Shown piece by piece: positions 23,851 through 25,578 of a DNA stretch of 25,578 bases. A program made the translations under genes and the position numbers. Within the stretch, counting starts at the first letter, position 1. The number at the start of each line of letters is the position of its first letter. The notes under the pieces are model-generated. The model had not been told where the DNA came from. It saw nothing but the letters and a program-made list of their open reading frames with translations, and did not search any database. The DNA is from Cyanobacteria bacterium UBA11153 (GTDB lineage: Bacteria; Cyanobacteriota; Cyanobacteriia; Cyanobacteriales; Coleofasciculaceae), in assembly GCA_003511885.1 (NCBI GenBank), contig DOIX01000408.1, forward strand, positions 3,814 through 29,391, in the 5' to 3' direction.

Positions 23851-24078
23851 CTACCACTCATCAATGTCAACCTTTCCGCAGTCGTACTCGATCGCATCCT
23901 GAATCGCATTCAAATCTTCTAATGAGATCGTACCTGCAAAACGCAACAGTTGCTGACCCAGAATACCATGGACTTGTGAATTAACTAAAGTACGGGTAAA
24001 TTCAAGTACCTGCCACTGCAAGTGCTGAGGCATAACCCTCATTTGCTCAATTACTTCGTTAATAATCGATGAATTCAT
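23851..24078 (-). CDS. Orphan antitoxin-like protein
   Basis: A 75-residue helical protein with MRVMPQHLQWQVLEFTRTL near the N-terminus (pattern MPxxLQxQVLxFxxxL) and a C-terminal acidic tail ending VDIDEW. This is the usual shape of the antitoxin encoded ahead of PIN-domain toxins in cyanobacteria. An AGGAGG lies 5-10 nt upstream of the ATG. No toxin follows: 73 bp downstream the next TA pair begins. It is therefore an antitoxin without partner, either left by toxin loss or retained as an anti-addiction gene. Confidence 0.7.
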   Translation of the reverse strand: MNSSIINEVIEQMRVMPQHLQWQVLEFTRTLVNSQVHGILGQQLLRFAGTISLEDLNAIQDAIEYDCGKVDIDEW

Positions 24079-24110
24079 CTTTCCCTCCTAGCCTAATAGT
24101 TTATTCTATT

Positions 24111-24530
24111 TTAACTACCATGATCGTATAAAGTAAAATCTCGATCTAACCAGACAATCCTGAAAATTTCCCTATCCCGATAACCCACCATTGGTGCTTT
24201 CCCTTTAAAACGGAATGCAATAATATCTACATCCTCAGTGATGTGCTTGGGAATTCCTACACGAATGCTATTTCGAGCGATCAATTCATACCCAAGTCCA
24301 TGACGTGGTTCAAGCCGCAGTTGCTTCCACGACAACTGACTTAACTTGTATAGTGTAGAGGCTAAAGCAGCTTTTTCATCCTTAGTACAGCTATCCAATC
24401 CATAAGTTTTATCAAGATAACGAAAGCAGAAAACAGGAGGTTCTAAATCGTAATTGGGAAGAGGAGGTAGTTGGTTTGGCGGTGCAATGCGTTTTCCCTT
24501 TTTAGGTTCTTTACCTTTTATTCTCCCCAT
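24111..24530 (-). CDS. Putative toxin paired with a Panacea antitoxin
   Basis: This 139-residue protein has a basic N-terminal tail with Lys and Pro (MGRIKGKEPKKGKRIAPP), then FCFRYLDKTYGLDSC, a helical middle (DEKAALASTLYKLSQLSWKQ), GLGYELI, and a beta-rich end (IIAFRFKGKAPMVGYRD, FRIVWLDRDFTLYDHGS). The end resembles the core strand order of RelE/MqsR-like toxins, where an Arg-rich sheet cleaves RNA; this is weak similarity judged by eye. It begins 2 nt after the stop of the Panacea-domain gene, so the pair is a likely TA unit. Panacea antitoxins pair with many unrelated toxins, so its activity cannot be told from context. Confidence 0.6.
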   Translation of the reverse strand: MGRIKGKEPKKGKRIAPPNQLPPLPNYDLEPPVFCFRYLDKTYGLDSCTKDEKAALASTLYKLSQLSWKQLRLEPRHGLGYELIARNSIRVGIPKHITEDVDIIAFRFKGKAPMVGYRDREIFRIVWLDRDFTLYDHGS

Positions 24531-24532
24531 AA

Positions 24533-24967
24533 CTACTTAATGAGTTGAGTTTCAAAGTATGCCTTCAATAGCGAGTCTGATATCTTATCGCCAGAGGGAG
24601 TATTTTTCCAAGGTAATTCTTGATGAGTAAAATGTGCTAGTGCTGGGGCAGTGTATTGCCCATACACTTCATATACCTCATCAAGTAATTCTTGTGTTTC
24701 TTTGTCATACTCGTCCAAGTTAAAATCTTCTGGTTGGGGAATAGGCTTTGTCTTGAACTCCTTGTAGGTATGATAAACCTCTGGCACAACAGGTCCATAA
24801 TGCCAAGCTTCGATTTCTTCATTAAATAGAGGCTTGCCATACAAGGCTAAGTGAAAACCTTGGGCATAGTAAAGTAATTTTTGCAGCTTTAAGTTCGTAA
24901 TCCAGTCTTCCGCTTCAGGAGAGGCAAGTTTGATAAAATATTTGGCTATGTCCAGCGCTTTATACAT
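24533..24967 (-). CDS. Panacea-domain (DUF4065, GepA/SocA-like) antitoxin
   Basis: A 144-residue protein with the Panacea signature: DIAKYFIKLA, TNLKLQKLLYYAQGFHLALY (about 25-44), FNEEIEAWHYGPVVPEVYHT (about 48-67), and the C-terminal LAHFTHQELPWKNTPSGDKI. This domain occurs in phage-linked GepA, in the SocA adaptor, and in 'hyperpromiscuous' antitoxins that neutralise many kinds of toxins. It is the first gene of the pair and is preceded by palindromes that could be its operator (24975-25016). Confidence 0.88.
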   Translation of the reverse strand: MYKALDIAKYFIKLASPEAEDWITNLKLQKLLYYAQGFHLALYGKPLFNEEIEAWHYGPVVPEVYHTYKEFKTKPIPQPEDFNLDEYDKETQELLDEVYEVYGQYTAPALAHFTHQELPWKNTPSGDKISDSLLKAYFETQLIK

Positions 24968-24974
24968 AAATAAT

Positions 24975-25016
24975 ACCTACTTTAATAGGTGGCGGATCAA
25001 ATTATTACTTAATAAT
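24975..25016 (-). promoter_or_regulatory. Palindromes upstream of the Panacea pair, possible operators
   Basis: Two inverted repeats lie just upstream of the minus-strand ATG at 24967: ACCTA (24975-24979) / TAGGT (24986-24990), and ATTATT (25001-25006) / AATAAT (25011-25016) around ACTT. Antitoxin operons are often autoregulated by such sites. No binding protein is known here. Confidence 0.35.
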
Positions 25017-25036
25017 AGTGTATCACAAATGCAAAT

Positions 25037-25348
25037 GATGGAAATAGCAGGGCTTAATCCTTCGATGGCATCCATATTCAGTTTATCCAGTTGTCCCTTG
25101 AAATTGACGGGCATAAGCGCTCAGGGATTCCACGTAGCGGCGCTGTCCTTCGGCGAAGATGGTGTCGAAGGCGAGAGAGGATTTGCCGGAAGCGGATACG
25201 CATGTAAAGACAATAATGCGATCGCGCGGGAGGTCGAGGTTGATGTTTTTGAGGTTATGTTGTCTGGCTCCGCGTATGGTGATGGTGTTGGGCATTTTTG
25301 GGGTGGGGTGTTTTTATTGATTTTAGCGGGGTTTGTGGGTGGGGGTTT
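25037..25348 (-). pseudogene. Broken copy of the uvrA 5' end
   Basis: A 312-bp second copy of the uvrA leader and first ~86 codons, about 94% identical to 20799-21109. A 1-nt gain near 25098 shifts the frame, so the ORF from ATG 25295 ends after 70 residues (RQFQGTTG). The Walker A motif is also damaged: GVSGSGKS becomes CVSASGKS (Gly32Cys, Gly35Ala). It therefore cannot be a working ATPase fragment. Its relaxed substitutions show it is the copy no longer under selection. The sequence to its right is the likely ancestral uvrA upstream region. Confidence 0.93.
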
Positions 25349-25378
25349 CAGGCAGAGGTTTTAGGGAGGTTGGCGGTG

Positions 25379-25426
25379 GTTTTTTTTTTAACGCAAAGGT
25401 ACGCAAAGGGTTTCGCAAAGAGGTTA
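25379..25426. repeat. AACGCAAAGG dispersed repeat
   Basis: A run of T followed by AACGCAAAGGTACGCAAAGG and TTTCGCAAAGAGG. Same family as 6374, 18075 (inverted) and 21110. It is near the outer edge of the broken uvrA end. Confidence 0.6.
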
Positions 25427-25578
25427 ATGGGAATCGATCTAGGATAAGCTGCTGCGCAGCTAAACCGAACAAACAGCATTTCCTTTATTTTTAATTGTTC
25501 GCGACTATTTAATAGACATCTCCAAAAACCAACGTTTCCATTTTGGAGATCTCCAATTTATAGCAGTGGACAGTTGAC
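25427..25578. other. Noncoding end of window with two hairpins
   Basis: No gene is seen. AGCTGC (25447-25452) / GCAGCT (25456-25461) forms a short hairpin. ATCTCCAAAA (25518-25527) and TTTTGGAGAT (25541-25550) form a perfect 10-bp inverted repeat with a 13-nt loop, without a T run of terminator type. Confidence 0.5.

Noticed and set aside
25083..25295. A 70-residue stand-alone UvrA-like ATPase
   Set aside because: It is the start of a duplicated uvrA end with a frameshift and a damaged Walker A motif, so it is a remnant rather than a small gene.
25518..25550. Rho-independent terminator
   Set aside because: The 10-bp inverted repeat is perfect, but no T run follows outside the stem on either strand and no gene ends nearby.
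1..25578. CRISPR array
   Set aside because: The dispersed AACGCAAAGG and GATGCC...ATCGC repeats are irregular in spacing and sequence; no regular repeat-spacer pattern or cas gene is present.

Overview
The window looks like chromosomal DNA of a cyanobacterium, probably a filamentous one. Evidence: many HIP1 octamers (GCGATCGC), Calvin-cycle-type transketolase, cyanobacterial interspersed repeats of the GCGATGCC...CATCGC and AACGCAAAGG kinds, and many small toxin-antitoxin (TA) families common in these genomes. Only two housekeeping genes are present: tkt (304-2316) and uvrA (18174-21056, minus). The rest is a defence, TA and accessory region with much gene debris.

Layout: (1) tkt, then a two-gene AAA-ATPase plus subtilase pair matching the IetAS antiviral system (2534-6205), then a 100-bp second copy of the tkt 3' end. 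(2) Three overlapping or abutting small ORFs, a large hairpin, then a lipoprotein-like gene and a membrane-anchored HTH-like gene (7402-8750). (3) On the minus strand, an HNH nuclease with its partner, a MITE, a VapC-like PIN toxin with its antitoxin, and a second partner-like gene (8772-10983). (4) A three-gene operon: three-histidine-box membrane di-iron enzyme, PLP enzyme, EamA exporter (11347-14474), possibly making and exporting a modified amino acid; it is followed by a decayed second copy of the PLP-gene 3' end. (5) TA debris, then a type II restriction-modification pair: C5-cytosine methyltransferase plus BsuBI/PstI-family nuclease (15726-17756). (6) uvrA. (7) An island of TA genes, a deleted defence-type reverse transcriptase and a Panacea TA pair (21293-24967), closed by a broken copy of the uvrA 5' end (25037-25348).

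The strongest unexplained signal is the layout itself. Five separate times, accessory DNA lies between an intact gene and a second, partial copy of that gene's end in direct orientation: tkt/ietAS, HNH-partner/PIN pair, aminotransferase/EamA, phd/CopG-like antitoxin, and uvrA/TA-DRT island. No transposase or integrase is visible. The repeats are 60-312 bp with roughly 4-13% divergence. This suggests recurrent integration through short homology to neighbouring genes, or an undescribed capture mechanism. A second theme is decay of toxins beside intact antitoxins.
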